Below, piece after piece: positions 53,712 through 64,000 of a stretch of DNA of 64,000 nt. Both the position numbers and the translations under genes were made by a program. The DNA comes from Berberis thunbergii (lineage: Eukaryota > Streptophyta > Magnoliopsida > Ranunculales > Berberidaceae): the NCBI GenBank assembly GCA_003290165.1, contig QNQO01000647.1:1-64000 (forward strand), given 5' to 3'. The first letter of the stretch is position 1; each line of letters begins with the position of its first letter. Under the pieces are notes generated by a model. That model did no database searches, was not told the DNA's origin, and saw nothing but the letters and a program-made list of their open reading frames with translations.

Positions 53712-53877
53712 AAAAAATCAGGTTTTGTAATCAGGTTCTGCAACCAATATGACATGGTATCATCAGAGGAGTTTTTTTTGCAACTTCGAGATACACAAAC
53801 ACTTAGGACATTTCATCATTCTTTCAAGATCACACCACGTCACCCTGATTGCAAAACATAATCACAAAAATTTGGTT
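53712..53877. mobile_element. MITE-like element, second copy of the 1342-1506 family
   Basis: AAAATCAGGTTTTGTAATCAGG at the left and CACAAAAATTTGGTTTC at the right are inverted ends. ATGACATGGTATCATC and ACCACGTCACCCTGATTGCA match the subterminal parts of the 1.3-kb copy. Bordered by CTA on both sides. Confidence 0.45.
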
Positions 53878-53889
53878 TCCTAGTATTTT

Positions 53890-55950
53890 TGTTTTTCAAC
53901 TTTTTTTTTGTCAAACAATAAGACGTTTATTTAAGGAATAGACAAACCACAAAGAAGATGGTGCAAACCTAAAGCAAGGAAAACCCACAACAAAGAGTCC
54001 AATCTACCAACTCTTCAAAAAGAAAAAAGAAAAACAACCAAAACAGACCTGAGCAAGCTCTCCCAAAAATCCCTGGAAAAAAAAGTTCCAAATAATAAAA
54101 CCCCACGAAGAATTAATAAAAAACCATGAGCCAAACAAACCCCAAACAAAAGGCACGATCAAGCCGCAAGACGAACAAGATTGGCACAAGACCAAAAAAA
54201 AAAATGAGAACCACAAACTCGCCACAAAATCGATGATGAACCTCAACCTGAATACAAAGCTTGCACCATAACCAAGGCCCGGTCTGCATCAAGATTGAGA
54301 TCAACCACTATCATATTACCAATATTTCTGAAAGATTAATGAACTTTATCCTCATCACTGCTAAGCTCTGATTCAACAGGACGCCACTCTAAACCACTGA
54401 GATCACTGCCAAGATTTTCCCTTGAACACTCGCTTGAAGTAATCCCAATGAGTTGGTTTGAGGCAACTTCGATAGAATGTTGTTCGGTTAAAGGAGCTTC
54501 AAAACCTGGCAGAGATCTCAAATGAACAGGCGTTGAAGAGCTTCCCTCACGATGCTCAGCACAAAACCTGGCGCGAAATGAAGATTGTTTTCTGGATAGT
54601 GTTTGAAGTTAAGCTTCGTTCCAATTCAACAATTGCATCCAATTGTTCCACCCGCCCTGATTTCTTAGAAACGTCTGCTTTTCACTTGCCTTTGTTTTAA
54701 CATAAGAGAGGACCTAGTTGGGAAGACTGAGAAATTGGCCCAAAGGAGAGATCAATCTCTTTGCACGTTTTTGGCTTGTTTATGGATCTTGTTTAGGAGA
54801 GGATACAAATTGAAAAAGGTCTTTCTTCATTGCCTTGAGATACGAGATATGATGAGTAGTAGCTCTATGTTCCTGGACTCTGTCCTCAGCTCTGATCTGC
54901 TCCCCTTCCAATCTAAGTCCCTCTTTCGATAAAACTTCCAATGAGTCAACACATTGTTCCGACTTAGATACCTGGGTCGGAGAGTTTATCGGAAGACCTT
55001 TCCCCTTATGTAACGAACTTGGTCCAGAAGTTGCAGCCGCCGAGTTTTCGCCACTCGAAACAAGACTCGGTTGCACCAATGGGGTTTCACTGACTGTACG
55101 GCCTGTCGAAGTGATGTTTCGGGAAAGACCTGAGCTCTGGGTTTCCAAACCTACTGCTGCTGACTGCCAACCCTATGTTTGGTATTAACAAATTCTAGTA
55201 AGGCGGATTGCCCACCTGGCATCGCCACCGGTGACCAACAAATTTTGGAGTCAGTCGCCGTCCTCGCCAAATTGGCCCCATTAACTCCAACAAGATGCTT
55301 CATCCGAGGAAAAGGTACCCCAAGAACTATGAAGAGGAAATCAAGTGGAGAGTTGAGCATAATATTAGCCGATTTCTCCGACTCATTCCTGACAGCTAAG
55401 GAATTGGGATAACAGAAACTGTTGTTTGAAACCACCTCAGCATAAGACCTAGGACAAGGAGGGGGATTCACTCTGGGCTGCTGAGTGGGAGAAGACTTGG
55501 TTTTGGATCCTTGAGGCTTGGGAATCAGCGACTTCTGATGCTTGATAGTTTCCCCATTCACCAGTTTGGCCAGAGTTAACCATCCATTGCCATCGAGATC
55601 GGCTGGAACTCTCAAAGTCTTGGTTCCAAAGTGTCAGCCAACCATGATTGAGAGGAAAACACCACCTCTGTTTGACTCCTTCACCACCATCATCCAACAA
55701 TTCTTTTCTTTCCAATTGACAGTGAAGCTATGTTTGCCCACTCTCACAGCTTTTCGAGCTACCCCTAACCAAACTTCCATATTAGATTCCAAAAAAAAAC
55801 CTTAGCCCAAAACTTCGCACTTGATTCAAACAGGAAGAAACCATTTATGGTCTTCGTACTCCCAAACTCCTTCCCTTCGATTTTAACCACTGATTTACTT
55901 TCATCATCAACTGTCATCTTCAATCAATCATCTCTGCCGAAAATGCCGGC
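53890..55950 (-). mobile_element. LINE-like ORF1 region, minus strand
   Basis: Degenerate coding on the minus strand, with the 3' side at a T run (about 53899-53908). No RT. Assigned to LINE ORF1 from the R-S-Y-A-E-V-V motif, the Pro/Ser/Gln-rich linker and the acidic tail. This is weaker evidence than for the 41-kb copy, and the sequence is not obviously the same family. Confidence 0.45.
54336..55920 (-). pseudogene. Broken ORF1-like protein
   Basis: Starting near 55916 the frames read MTVDDESKSVVKIEGKEFGS, then WLGVARKAVRVGKHSFTVNW and RVPADLDGNGWLTLAKLVNG. They go on to PRVNPPPCPRSYAEVVSNNS and GSQQQ with a stop at 55151. A shifted frame continues 55148-54780 (SSGLSRNITSTGRTVSETP), and 54521-54336 ends with SSECSRENLGSDLSGLEWRP and an acidic tail. 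The order of a nucleic-acid-binding-like N-terminus, proline-rich linker and acidic C-terminus suits a plant LINE ORF1. At least two frameshifts. No zinc knuckle is seen. Confidence 0.4.
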
Positions 55951-56550
55951 AGCAAGGAATTGAACCCACCGTTCAAATCCACTTCATTACCTAAGAATCC
56001 CACCGATTAGAAACTCATCGTTAAGAAAAACCACCATTCGATCAGGAAACCACCGGTTAGAAAAACCTCTGTTTAGACTGCTTCAACAACCCTTCGTTCA
56101 GAAAACACCATTCATAAACCCATTTCAAAGACCTTGGTTCAGAAACCCCACTTCAAAAACCACCGTTTAGATCTGCTTTAGAAACCCACATTTCAGAAGC
56201 CCCACTCACTAGGAAACCCCGCTTCAGAAACCACCGTGTAGATCTGCTTCCGAAACCCTCCTTTCATAAACCCCACTCAAGTAGAACTCAATAAGGAACC
56301 ATCACAGCAGAAGAAACTCTACTCATGAAGAAAATCCACTCAAGCATACCCACCCCCGTTCACACTCACGCAGACCCGCCATTCACCCTCACGCAGACCC
56401 CCATGAGCTTCTCACGCAGACCCGCCGTTCACCTTCATGCACACCCCCATGAGCTTATCACATAGACCCGCCGTTCACCCTCACACAGACCAACCGTTCC
56501 TTCTCACGCAGACCCGCCAATCCTTTTCATGCAAACCCCATGAACTTTCT
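55951..56550. repeat. Two blocks of short degenerate tandem repeats
   Basis: About 55975-56285 repeats GAAACCACCGTTTAGA/AACCCCACTTCAGAAACC. About 56345-56530 repeats CTCACGCAGACCCGCCGTTCACC with CCCCATGAGCTT. Both lie upstream of the minus-strand ORF1-like frame and could be its 5' leader; repetitive leaders are also seen at 42 kb. Confidence 0.55.
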
Positions 56551-56689
56551 GATTAATGATTAACAAAACTTCAAATTTCTTGGTTCATGTTTTATTTCCA
56601 AATGTTCAGTATATTTCTAAATGTTCATGTTTTTATTTCCAAATGTTCATGTTTCAACTCAAATCCTTTTTAATGAAGTTTAGACTTGC

Positions 56690-57570
56690 ACACCTTCAAG
56701 TCTTTTGCATGACTTGTTGCCCATGATTGCTTTCAATGCAACATCTAAATGCTCCACTTCACTCTTGTTGGCTCCTTTATCTTCATTGGGATGTAGACGC
56801 GCTCTATGTGCGTGGATATTTAATATTTTTGTATGTTATTACAACAATTTAATAATAATTTAATTTCTATACAAAATAATTATATATAATTAAAGGCCTA
56901 TGTATAGTTTATAAAATATAAGGGGCTTCAAATAAACTATGTTAGGGGCATACGTATAATTAATTAATATTTGAAAGAAGTTGATTTTGATCGTAAAAGT
57001 ATGAAATGTGGAGGGTAAAATTGAATCCAAAAGTCAAATGTAAGGGTTTTTTTTAATAATTTCTAGATAATTGGAGGGATTCAATAAATTATAGATAGGA
57101 CATAGATATAATTAATGAATGTTTACAATGGTTGATTTTGATTGTAAATAGTTTAAATTTAATTGGTGAAATGGTAAAAAGATGTAATAGTGCTTTCATT
57201 CGAAGACATAAACACCCTTGATACTTTTTGCCCCCTTTTACTTTTTCTTGTAAATACCGCAGAGTTGGGAGGGAAAAATTGGAATAGAAAATCATATTAA
57301 AGACGCACATTTTCACTGTTCGTAAGGGTAACAGTCATTATATAGTCCATATATGTTGCACGTTAGGTTTGCCACAGTTTTGAAACCAAAACCATCACTT
57401 TGTGTCTTTGGGCTAGAAACAACCAGAAAGAGACTCAAAGATGGAGAATGTGAGTTCCTCAACTTCTTCTAACCACTCTAACCGTGTCTACTACATCACG
57501 GTCATTGTTCAAGAGAGTGAACTCACATTTGTTTTTTGCTTTCTTCAAACTTAGAATACAATTTAGATTT
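56690..57570 (-). pseudogene. DUF241 fragments split by an insertion
   Basis: 57368-57570 matches the middle of the 37.6-kb gene (GCCACAGTTTTGAAACCAAA, CTACATCACGGTCATTG, TTTGCTTTCTTCAAACTT). 56690-56790 matches its later part (CAAGTCTTTTGCATGACTTG, CCACTTCACTCTTGTTGG). About 575 bp of unrelated AT-rich DNA (roughly 56791-57367) separate them, where the intact gene is continuous. The segments are too short and altered to encode protein. The 5' end of this copy is not found next to it. Confidence 0.75.
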
Positions 57571-57954
57571 TAGGACCCAAACTTAGAGTTACATTGTGAG
57601 ATCTAAAGTCTAAATTTTCTTTATAAAAAATATCACGGCACTATACAAATTGACCACTCCAGTTAAGCGTCCTTCTGAAAATTACTTAGGGGTTTCTAAT
57701 TAATTATAAAAATATATTGATCTTTTACAGGAAACTTAATAATTCTCATCTTTATCCAAAAAATCTACTAGCAATTTTTCCTTGACGTTCTTGATTGATT
57801 CCATTAGTAGCGTGAATTCTTTATCAGTAAAACCCTCAACGTTGCTAGCCTACTTGAGTGGGAAGATCACCAAAATACTATACAATTCTTGACCCTACAA
57901 GGATTTATTTTTTTGGAAAGCCAGCAGGGGTTTGAAGGATTCTTTAACCTTTAT

Positions 57955-58150
57955 ATTAAGGGTCTGTTTGATTACAATGAAAATATACATGAAAATTGAA
58001 ACCATTTTTTTGAATCCGATTCTGAGGCCTCCCCCTCGGACATGGATTCTCATGAGTAGTGGGAAGATAGTCTTATGAAAAATTGATTTTCTGTCAGTAA
58101 ATAGACAATCAAACAATGAAAATCTGCATAACAAGGAAATGAATTCCACT
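57955..58150. mobile_element. MITE-like repeat, copy B
   Basis: GGGTCTGTTTGATTACAATG through GAAAATCTGCATAACAAGG; homologous to 44655-44850 in the same orientation. Confidence 0.45.
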
Positions 58151-58337
58151 TTTAATTATAGACAACGAACCAAGTATCCTTTTTAGTTAATAACTCTCCC
58201 AAAAAAAGGATTGCACTTTTAATGTGATACATATCTAGATCAATGGTGTTCATCTACTTTTGAATAATTGAGTCTTAAATTGATAATATCGGTCACAGGA
58301 GTGACAATATCTTATTAATAACTACTCATTCTTCTAA

Positions 58338-58654
58338 GGGTGTGTTTGGTTGCAAAGAATCACATGCCATGGAAATTCATGAGGGGACCTCAATATTTTA
58401 TGCTAATTTGAGATATCACTCCACATCCACCATTCGATTTTGTGATCAATGGTGAGAATGGAAGTCCAATGAACATGAGAATCACATGCCTTGAGGACTA
58501 AGGAGTAGGATTCTCATGTTCATGGGACTTTCATTCCCACCATTGATCACAAAATCAAATAGTGGATGTGGAGTGATATATCAATTTAGCCTGAAATATA
58601 AGGGTCCCCTCATGGATTCCTATGACATAAGATTCCATCCAACCAAACACACCC
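58338..58654. mobile_element. Hairpin MITE (Tourist/Harbinger-like)
   Basis: A 317-bp element whose two halves are almost complete inverted copies. GGGTGTGTTTGGTTG and CAACCAAACACACCC are the ends. CCACATCCACCATTCGATTT with TGTGATCAATGG and its mirror occupy the arms, and CTTGAGGACTAAGGAG is the loop. TAA flanks both sides (58335-58337 and 58655-58657), the 3-bp TSD of the PIF/Harbinger group. Non-coding. The transcript would fold into a long hairpin. Confidence 0.82.
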
Positions 58655-58657
58655 TAA

Positions 58658-59748
58658 TTAAGTTTTCATACATTTGGAGGAGGTGATTTCATCGCCATGA
58701 GATTGTTTTGCATAAAAAAATTTATTAGCAATTTTCAAGATGATATAATATAATTGGTATGTTACCTAAAGAACTAGAATACCGTCTTTTATAATTTATT
58801 AGGAACCCCAAAGAATTACTTAGAATGACACTTAACTAGCTCGGTTAATTTGCCTACGTTTCACGATTTTTTTTTTTTTTTTGTAAGGAGCAGACAAAGA
58901 GGTTGGTGCTCCATGGAGCGGACGATCTAGTCTCATACAGATATTGGAGCTAAAACATGCAAAACAAAATTTTCCGAAAGTGAAACAAAAACAGAAATTT
59001 GACCCCCTAAATGATTGAATTGGCACACGAAATTACTGAGCCATTGATCTTGATTTGGCCAACCTGTAGTATTCTTTGAGACGTTAGATTTGTCTGGTCT
59101 TATGCATGATTCTAACTTACTCGTAGTTTTTTGCAAGTATGCCTTACCAATTGGTAAAAAATTATCCTGCAATGGCTATCGCTACGTCACAACTTTTCAA
59201 AGAACCCACTTTAATTTAAAAGAACAAATTAATATTTCAAATCAAAGCAGTCTCTCTTGTTCCACTTCCATTAGTTGTATTAGAAAATAGAAATCTAAAC
59301 TGACTTCTTGCTTACTTTTGAGTAGGTACTCTTTCAGGCAAGGCAAGGCAAGACGATTCCTTTTCTGGATTGCCTATACTGTGTTGTTTGTCATAATATG
59401 TTGATTGGCTAAAGTTCTCAGAACATATTTGGATGAGATCGGTCTCTTATAATATACAAAATTGTGGTAAATATTATCTTATACATTTCTGTTTGTCTTA
59501 CTTCTTGCATAGATTTGATCATCACATGCATCCAAACCTATCTTGAGAATCAACACATCCACATCGTTAACGTTGCCATCTATGCCCTTAAATTGGTATT
59601 GTCGCTGATCGAGAAAAATATGAAAAATCTTATATTCTTCTTGGTCTAACACATTAGCATAAGCGTCAACATTATTAGTACTATAAATTAATTTAATTTG
59701 CTTGACAAAATTTCATGCAGCATATTTTCTTTCAAAGTAAAATAGAAA
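58658..59748. other. Intergenic stretch
   Basis: AT-rich. AAGGCAAGGCAAG is a short repeat at about 59339. The last 50 bp match the upstream DNA of the chitinase pseudogene at 52.0 kb. Confidence 0.55.
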
Positions 59749-60156
59749 ATGAGGTCACTCGATGGGCACTCTTTGCTATTTTTGTTCCTCTCCCTATTAC
59801 TGGCAGGAGCCTTAGCATTTGATTGTGGCTGGCAATATAGTGATTCAGTCCCACCTTGCCCCGATGGGCGTTGCTGCAGTGTTTATGGCTGGTGTGGCTG
59901 CACCGATGAATACTGCACGGGTTTATGCCAGAGCAATTGCAGTGATAATCCAGTTTGCAAGGGTAGTCCTGCCGATGAAGACTATATGATTCTGAACACT
60001 ACCAGAACAATAGACAAAGCCAAGGACTTGGGTTCAGTCATAATGCTGACCCAATTCGAGAACATGTTGAAACATCACAGTGACAGCGAATTCCGTTCTG
60101 GTTTCTACAAATACCAAGCTTTCATAACTGCTGCTAGAAATAACAACTTATACTAA
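59749..60156 (+). CDS. Secreted hevein-domain protein, truncated GH19 chitinase
   Basis: Open from ATG 59749 (AGAAAATGAGG) for 135 codons. A signal peptide fills residues 1-24 ([17 protein letters not shown]). The hevein/CBM18 chitin-binding domain fills about 25-67 ([28 protein letters not shown]) and has ten cysteines, two more than standard hevein. Then comes the start of a GH19 domain ([32 protein letters not shown]), ended by TAA before any catalytic glutamate. If expressed it would be a chitin-binding lectin-like peptide without enzyme activity; otherwise it is the 5' end of a broken chitinase. The 52.0-kb pseudogene is its paralogue. No GH19 remainder is found downstream. Confidence 0.7.
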   Translation: MRSLDGHSLLFLFLSLLLAGALAFDCGWQYSDSVPPCPDGRCCSVYGWCGCTDEYCTGLCQSNCSDNPVCKGSPADEDYMILNTTRTIDKAKDLGSVIMLTQFENMLKHHSDSEFRSGFYKYQAFITAARNNNLY

Positions 60157-60469
60157 TCAACAAGGTTACGGAACCAAAGATATGGCTAAACCCAATATAG
60201 TAACAGATCATATCAGATCGAAGAAGATCATCACATGGGTTCATTGGTATTATCAGTGATTGCTCTTTGTGGTATGGGAGCTGTGGAGGATTCGTTCACA
60301 ATATAGTAACAGGTGCTCTATGGGATCGTAACTTTGCTACTCGGATTCAAGCCATAAAAGTTCTGGAAAAAAAAAGATGTTCGAAGAAAAGTTGGGTACC
60401 CGGTAAGTATGTCATGAATTATTTTTTAAATACAAATTTATATGAATTATTTGCTACTCGCTAATTAAT
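60157..60469. other. Unassigned 3' flank of the hevein gene
   Basis: A 65-codon open stretch (60267-60461, VHNIVTGALWDRNFATRI) matches no family I recognise. No GH19 motifs are found here. Confidence 0.35.
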
Positions 60470-60580
60470 TTTTTTTTAAATTAACAATATTTTTATATTA
60501 GCGATGGTAAAAACCCGTCGCTAATTGTTTTTTTAAAAAATAACATTATTTTATATTAGCGACGGCAAAAAAATAACATA
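60470..60580. mobile_element. CACTA-type subterminal scrap
   Basis: TTAGCGATGGTAAAAACCCG, CGTCGCTAATTG and TTAGCGACGGCAAAA are the same kind of motif as in the 22.9-29.2 kb element. No terminus is visible. It joins directly to Copia coding sequence. Confidence 0.5.
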
Positions 60581-60582
60581 GT

Positions 60583-63500
60583 GATGAAGATTCTGATGAG
60601 TATTCCCTGTCTATATCAGCATTGATGTGTTCCACTGATGAGTGGATTGTGGATTCGGGTTGCACTTATCATATGTGTCTCCATAGGGACTGGTTTTCTA
60701 GCTTTAAAAGGCTAGATGGTGGAACTGTTTTAATCGGTAATGATCAGACATGCAAAACAGAAGGGATAGGTACAATTCGGCTAAAGATGTTTGATGGTAT
60801 AGTTCGGGATTTGAAAGAAGTAAGGTATGTTCCTGCTTTGAAGAAGAATCTCATCTCAGTGGGTTCCTTGGATACCAAAGGTTACAAGATAACCGTGTCA
60901 GATGGTGTTCTCAAGGTTGTGTCTGGTGCAATGGTGGTGATGAAGACAATCAAAAGAGGTAATTTGTATTTATTGACCGGGACTACAATTACGGGAGAAG
61001 TTGCAGTTACTGAGTCTGCAAGTACTTCTTGTGATAAGACCAAATTGTGGCACATGCGTTTAGGGCATGTTGGTATGAAGAGTATGCAAACTCTTGTGAA
61101 ACAAGGTTTGCTAAAAGGTGCTAAGACCTGCAAGTTAGAATTCTATGAACATTGTGTAATGGGCAAGAAGACAAGAGTCAAGTTTGGCACTGCTATCCAC
61201 CGTACTCGTGGGACTCTTGATTATGTTCACTCGGACGTTTGGGGACCTGCCAAGCAAGCATCATTGGGAGGTATGCGTTATTTCGTCACTTTTGTAGATG
61301 ATTATTCAAGACGTGTGTAGGTACACCATAAAGCATAAAATGAGGTCTTGAATGTGCTCCTGAAGTGGAAAAAATGATTGAAACTAATACTGGCAGAAGA
61401 TCAGAAGACTCCGTTTAGATAATGGAGGTGAATACAAAGCTGATCCGTTCTTGCAAGTATGTCAGGATGAGGGAATTGTCAGACACTTCACGGTTAGAGA
61501 TACTCCGCAACAGAATGGGGTGGCAGAATGCATGAACTGTACATTGCTGGAGAAGGTTCGTTGTATGTTGTCCAATGTTGAATTGGGCAAAGCGTTTTGG
61601 GCTGAGGCTGTGACATGTGCGTGCCATCTCATCAACAGGTCGCCTGCAGCTGGAATTGATGGAAAAACTCCTATGGAGGTATGGTCTGAAAATCCTACTA
61701 ATGATTATGATAGATTACATATCTTTGGTTGTTTTACTTACTTTCATGTTCAAGAAGGTATGTTAGATCCCCGAGCCAAGAAAGTTATTTTCTTAGGTTT
61801 CGTGGATGGTGTAAAAGGCTATAAGTTGTGGGTTCCTGAATCCAGGAAGATTGTTATTACTAGGGATGTGACTTTTGATGAGGCTTCTATGCTAAAGCCA
61901 AAGAACTCTCAGCAGGTGGAGAGTTCGACCATAGAGAATTCGCAGCAGGTGGAGATTGATGCTACTCTACGTGTTCCAGCTAGTCCTGTATCTACAGATG
62001 TAGTACCTACTGATTTCATAGTAGGTGTAGTTGAAGACACAAATAGTGAGATTGCGGTAGATGCATTTGATGACGTTTCAGAGACTCCAATTTAGGAGTC
62101 AATTGCAACAAATAGACCAAAAAGGAATGTAAACATCCTCAAAGGTTTAGTGACTGTGTTGCCTATGCACTTCCAATAGTTGAGGATGAAGTACCTTCTA
62201 CCTATAAAGAAGCAATTCAAAGTACCGACTGTGAACAATGGAAGAAGGCTATGGATGAAAAGATGCAATCTCTTCATAACAATGAAACATGGGAATTGTG
62301 TAGCTTACCGAAAGGTAAGAAAACTATTGGGTGCAAATGGGTATACATAAAAAAGAAGGATCTCCTAGTAATGGTGTGCGCTTTAAGGCAAGGTTAGTTG
62401 CGAAAGGTTATGCTCAGAAGGAAGGTATAGACCACAATGAAGTCTTTTCTTCCATTCGAATTTTGCTAGCCTTGGTTGCACAATTTGATATTGAGTTAGC
62501 TCAATTAGATGTAAAAACTGTGTTTTTACATGGAGAATTAAAGGAGGAGATCTATATGACTCAGCCAAATGGGTAAAAGGTTATAGAGAAAGAAGATTGT
62601 GTGTGTAAATTGAACAAGTCCTTGTACGGGTCGAAGCAGTCTCCAAGACAGTGGTACAAGCAGTGTTCTAAAAATCGCTAGGCGCTGGGCGGGCGGCGAG
62701 CAGGTGCTTAGGGGCCTAGGCGGCACCTAGGCAGTCTTAGGTTTTGTATTATTACTTTAATAATTTACAAAAGTTAAACATAATACATTATCAATTACAT
62801 CCAATTTAATGCCAATATACATATGCAAATTTTAAAAACATGAAAAATTACCAATCGTGAACAAAATTTATTAAAACTCAAATGACTGAAGTTGGTCATG
62901 ATGGGTACTTTATATAAATTTGAATTTGTGTACTCTTTTATTTTTCTTCAAATTGCATGAATAACCTTAGTTATGTTTGATAAAATCTACATTAGTAAAA
63001 TTGGTACCGGCAGATCCTTTGAGAATTCCATTAAGTAATCATCATTTGCTACATTTAGACATATACTGAATAAAAAACAATTAAATAGTTTATTTCTAAA
63101 AAAACAGGAAAGAAAATAAAATAAGAACACAATCAGCCATATTAAAAAATTTTAAAAATTTAAAAAAATAAAAATCCTAGACCCGCCCAGACTACCCAGA
63201 ACCGCCCAGACAGCCCGTCCGGCCATTAATCTGGGCGGTTTTCCACCTTCTAGCGCCTAGGCGGCCCCCTAGACCGATTTTTAGAACACTGGGTACAAGC
63301 GGTTTGATCAGTTTATGCTAGGGCAGAAGTACACTCGAAGCCATTATGATCATTGTTTCTATTTCCGTAACCTTCGTGATGGTTCCTTTATATATTTGCT
63401 CTTATATGTAGATGATATGCTTATAGCCTCCAAGAGCAAGTATGAGATTGATAAATTGAAATGCCAGATGAGAACTCAGTTTGAAATGAAGGATCTTGGT

Positions 63501-64000
63501 GAAGCTAAGAAGATCCTTGGCATGGAAATTCGAAGAGACAGGGTGAAGGGAACTGTGAGCTTGTCACAACAAGCATATTTGAAGAAGGTGTTGCAACGAT
63601 TTGGGATGAACGACAACACAAAATCGGTTAGTACATCTCTTGCCCCTCACTTTAAGCTTTCAGCTTCTATGTCTCCTAGCACTGATAAGGAACGAGAGTA
63701 CATGGCTAAGTGCCATATGCAAATGTAGTGGGAAGCTTAATGTATGCAATGGTGTGTACAAGGCCCGACATTTCATAGGCAGTTAGTATGGTAAGTCGAT
63801 ACATGCATGATCCAAGAAAAGGACACTGGCAAGCGCTAAAATAGATTTTACGGTACATCCTGGGTACAGTAGATGTTGGTTTACTATTTGAGAAGGATGT
63901 GAGTAATGGTCAACATTGTGTTGGTTATGTGGATTTAGATCATGGAGGAGATCTGGATAAGCGATGATCAACTACTGGTTATACCTTTACTCTTGCTAAA
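60583..64000 (+). mobile_element. 5'-truncated Ty1/copia element, runs off window
   Basis: Copia coding without LTR or gag begins abruptly at 60583, next to CACTA-type DNA. It runs through protease, integrase and RT and is in RNase H at the window end. It is related to, but clearly diverged from, the element at 14.5 kb (for example LWHMRLGHVG and VSTSLAPHFKLS). Split by a hAT-like insertion at 62661-63291. Confidence 0.88.
60583..64000 (+). pseudogene. pol: Copia pol remnant
   Basis: Protease D-S-G is intact (EWIVDSGCTYHMC, about 60643). The integrase lead-in LWHMRLGHVGM and HSDVWGP are followed by TAG at 61318 where Trp is expected after SRRV. The core continues in shifted frames with LRLDNGGEY and NGVAECMN. 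A stop after ETPI (62093) and a frameshift near 62330 precede RT ([19 protein letters not shown]). RT is broken after RQWYK by the 631-bp insertion and resumes RFDQFMLGQKYTRSHYD, YLLLYVDDMLIAS. A 1-base loss near 63705 and stops near 63777, 63842 and 63965 ruin RNase H. Several stops fit TGG to TAG or CGA to TGA transitions. Confidence 0.88.
62661..63291. mobile_element. hAT-type non-autonomous element inside Copia RT
   Basis: Perfect 17-bp terminal inverted repeats CAGTGTTCTAAAAATCG, with a perfect 8-bp TSD GGTACAAG (62653-62660 and 63292-63299), the hAT hallmark. Subterminal DNA is GC-rich with repeated GCCTAGGCGG and GCGCCTAGG motifs. The middle is AT-rich and non-coding. 631 bp, no transposase. 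Removing it and one TSD copy restores the RT reading frame W-Y-K-R-F exactly. Related copy at 42864-43165. Confidence 0.93.

Noticed and set aside
60267..60461. 65-codon ORF as the continuation of the chitinase
   Set aside because: It lacks GH19 motifs, and no splice path from the hevein ORF could be defended.

Overview
The window reads as nuclear DNA of a eudicot plant. It is AT-rich and full of degenerate class I and class II transposons, with spliceosomal GT-AG introns, a tRNA-derived SINE, poly-A tails, and two plant-typical gene families: DUF241 proteins and hevein/GH19 chitinases. The sequence alone does not identify the species. Few loci look like intact host genes: two full-length DUF241 genes (13.0-13.9 kb +, 37.6-38.4 kb -) and one short secreted hevein-domain ORF (59.7 kb). 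Nearly everything else is mobile, duplicated or broken.

Layout. 0-5.4 kb: one end of a CACTA transposon, a 3' LINE fragment, and a complete but internally deleted Ty3/gypsy-like LTR element (2607-5351, TSD CTAGC) carrying a piece of the U5 snRNP helicase gene BRR2. 5.4-22.9 kb: a DUF241 cluster built by segmental duplication. Two copies (6.8 and 10.2 kb) have lesions at nearly the same N-terminal place, one (13.0 kb) is intact and one (21.2 kb) is a stub; a solo LTR and a nearly complete Ty1/copia element (14534-20285, TSD TCGTC) are inserted here. 22904-29215: a 6.3-kb CACTA-type element with perfect 3-bp TSD, no visible transposase, and exon-like pieces of several unrelated host genes (BURP, TatD nuclease, RAB GTPase, YTH reader, RopGEF and others), several still flanked by splice sites. 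29-35.6 kb: a SINE with perfect TSD, a decayed minus-strand Copia element inside a 51-bp inverted repeat, a DUF241 stub and a LINE fragment.

37.5-45 kb: the minus-strand DUF241 gene, a LINE-derived insertion with two outward-facing A-tails inside one 13-bp TSD, a small hAT-like element and another ORF2-deleted LINE. 45.3-51.3 kb: a gypsy-type gag-like frame broken only by three stop codons, followed by about 3.2 kb of ~177-bp satellite monomers arranged as a four-monomer (~709 bp) higher-order repeat. The array ends abruptly in a DUF241 5' fragment. 52-60.2 kb: a dead GH19 chitinase gene, a LINE fragment, DUF241 debris, a hairpin MITE, and a truncated chitinase paralogue that still encodes a signal peptide and a 10-cysteine hevein domain. 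60.5-64 kb: a 5'-truncated Copia element whose reverse transcriptase is split by a 631-bp hAT-type element with perfect 8-bp TSD.

The strongest leads are the gene-capturing CACTA element, the BRR2-carrying LTR element, the higher-order satellite next to a retroelement gag, and the repeated N-terminal lesions in the DUF241 cluster. All family assignments were made by reading the sequence; no database search was possible.
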